Made by a program: the position numbers and the translations under genes. Source: Cardinalis cardinalis (lineage: Eukaryota > Chordata > Aves > Passeriformes > Cardinalidae). Taken from it: a DNA stretch of 64,000 nucleotides. This document shows, piece by piece, positions 63,151-64,000 of the stretch (positions within the stretch are counted from its first letter, which is position 1; every line of letters begins with the position of its first letter). Location: the NCBI GenBank assembly GCA_014549065.1, contig JACDOX010000001.1, forward strand, positions 8,251,736-8,315,735, given 5' to 3'. Below the pieces are notes generated by a model, which was given only the letters and a program-made list of their open reading frames with translations, was not told the DNA's origin and ran no database searches.

Positions 63151-64000
63151 CGGTGCTCAGCATCGTTCCTGAGAAATTCTTGTTTCTGTCGTGGTGACAT
63201 TCTGACTCTCTACCTCTCTGTTCCTCGACGAATTTCTCTCATTCAGCAAAGTGAAGCAAATCCAACTGTTTCCTCAGCCAAGTGATGTGATAAAAGCCTA
63301 CCTGTCTTAATTTGTACTTTTTCTTTCCACCTCAGTTGTTTTGGGGGAGTGTGAAACTTTATAACCAGGATGGACATCTGGGATGGGAACTAGGAAGAGT
63401 CTCTGATTTCTTTCTGGTCTCATTTCTGATTCCTTTTATTAGTTTTCAGTAAATTACAACCAAAAAAGACTATGCTAATTCAGCATTGTTTGAATGCTTT
63501 TTATTCGAGCAGCATCCTTGTCTGTTGACACATAGGCTGTAGAAACACATCTTGGCAGTTACTGTGGGAAGTGATTATTAGGAATCATGCATTATAACAG
63601 GTTTCTTGGGCATTTTATTTTTTTTAAGTGTTAAACTTACATAACCAAGAATGCAGAAACTATAAAGACCAAAATTGAGACCAGCCTTGCAAACTGAAGT
63701 TGCCCTATAGTCTATCCATTTNCATTCTCTTGGCATCTACATGTACGTGGTTACATATCCAGTGCCCTGCAGAATTGCACCCTCCCTGAAGTGCAAGTGT
63801 ATGTGCAGGGAGTGAAAGTTAAAGGATCCTAGAATGAGAAAGCATTTGATTTGAATTCAGGAGTTGGGTTTTATTCCAACTATGCTGAGATTAAACCTTA
63901 TGTGCTATTGGTCAAAAACTACAACATCCATGCTTTCCAGCTTCCCATTCCTTTTAAGGTGCAAATTGTTGATCTTATTTTTTGGTTTTTTTCTGCAGTT
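63151..64000. other. Upstream flank of BPNT2, no gene recognised
   Basis: Beyond the CpG island the sequence becomes AT-rich. No divergent coding gene or mobile element is visible. Confidence 0.7.

Noticed and set aside
62648..63197. Open frames of 171-178 codons on both strands across the CpG island
   Set aside because: They are GC-rich shadows of the promoter region made of Arg, Pro and Ala runs from the simple repeats, with no domain or splice support.

Overview
The window is nuclear DNA from a bird, most likely a passerine (songbird). It is AT-rich and gene-poor and carries CR1 LINE fragments in both orientations, two avian-type endogenous-retrovirus LTRs, and a tRNA-headed SINE with a CR1-like tail, an arrangement known from passerines. 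Single ambiguous bases (n) are scattered throughout, as in a draft assembly. I see no bacterial operon, CRISPR array or phage.

Only one protein-coding gene can be supported: BPNT2 (formerly IMPAD1), the Golgi-resident 3'(2'),5'-bisphosphate nucleotidase 2. It lies on the minus strand, and all five coding exons are present between 46,040 and 62,613. The splice sites and phases join into an intact 358-residue reading frame, against 359 residues in human. The ATG of exon 1 sits in a CpG island (about 61,690-63,150) with GC boxes, G-tracts and short GC-rich repeats, which is the presumed promoter and 5'UTR. Intron 1 is long (11.6 kb) and holds three CR1 copies and a striking perfect 23-bp inverted repeat.

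Region by region: 1-46,039 is intergenic plus an undefined 3'UTR of BPNT2. It contains CR1 fragments near 0.3, 7.0, 31.2, 33.2 and 35.9 kb, a 350-bp pyrimidine microsatellite at 11.0-11.4 kb, an AT-rich tandem repeat at 16.5-16.7 kb, a truncated LTR at 17.2-18.0 kb, a near-perfect hairpin at 21.9 kb, a TA/CA repeat at 23.05 kb, a tRNA-Ile-type SINE at 38.4 kb, and a full-length solo LTR with a 6-bp target-site duplication at 39.1-39.8 kb. The segment 46,040-62,613 is BPNT2, and 62,614-64,000 is its promoter and upstream flank. In human, BPNT2 (IMPAD1) has PENK on its 3' side, so the left part is probably the PENK-BPNT2 intergenic interval; that is inferred from known synteny and not seen here.

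No previously undescribed gene system was found. The observations most worth checking are the two hairpin inverted repeats, the decline of ambiguous bases toward the BPNT2 promoter, a strong-context four-codon uORF, and a weak donor after the in-frame exon 4.
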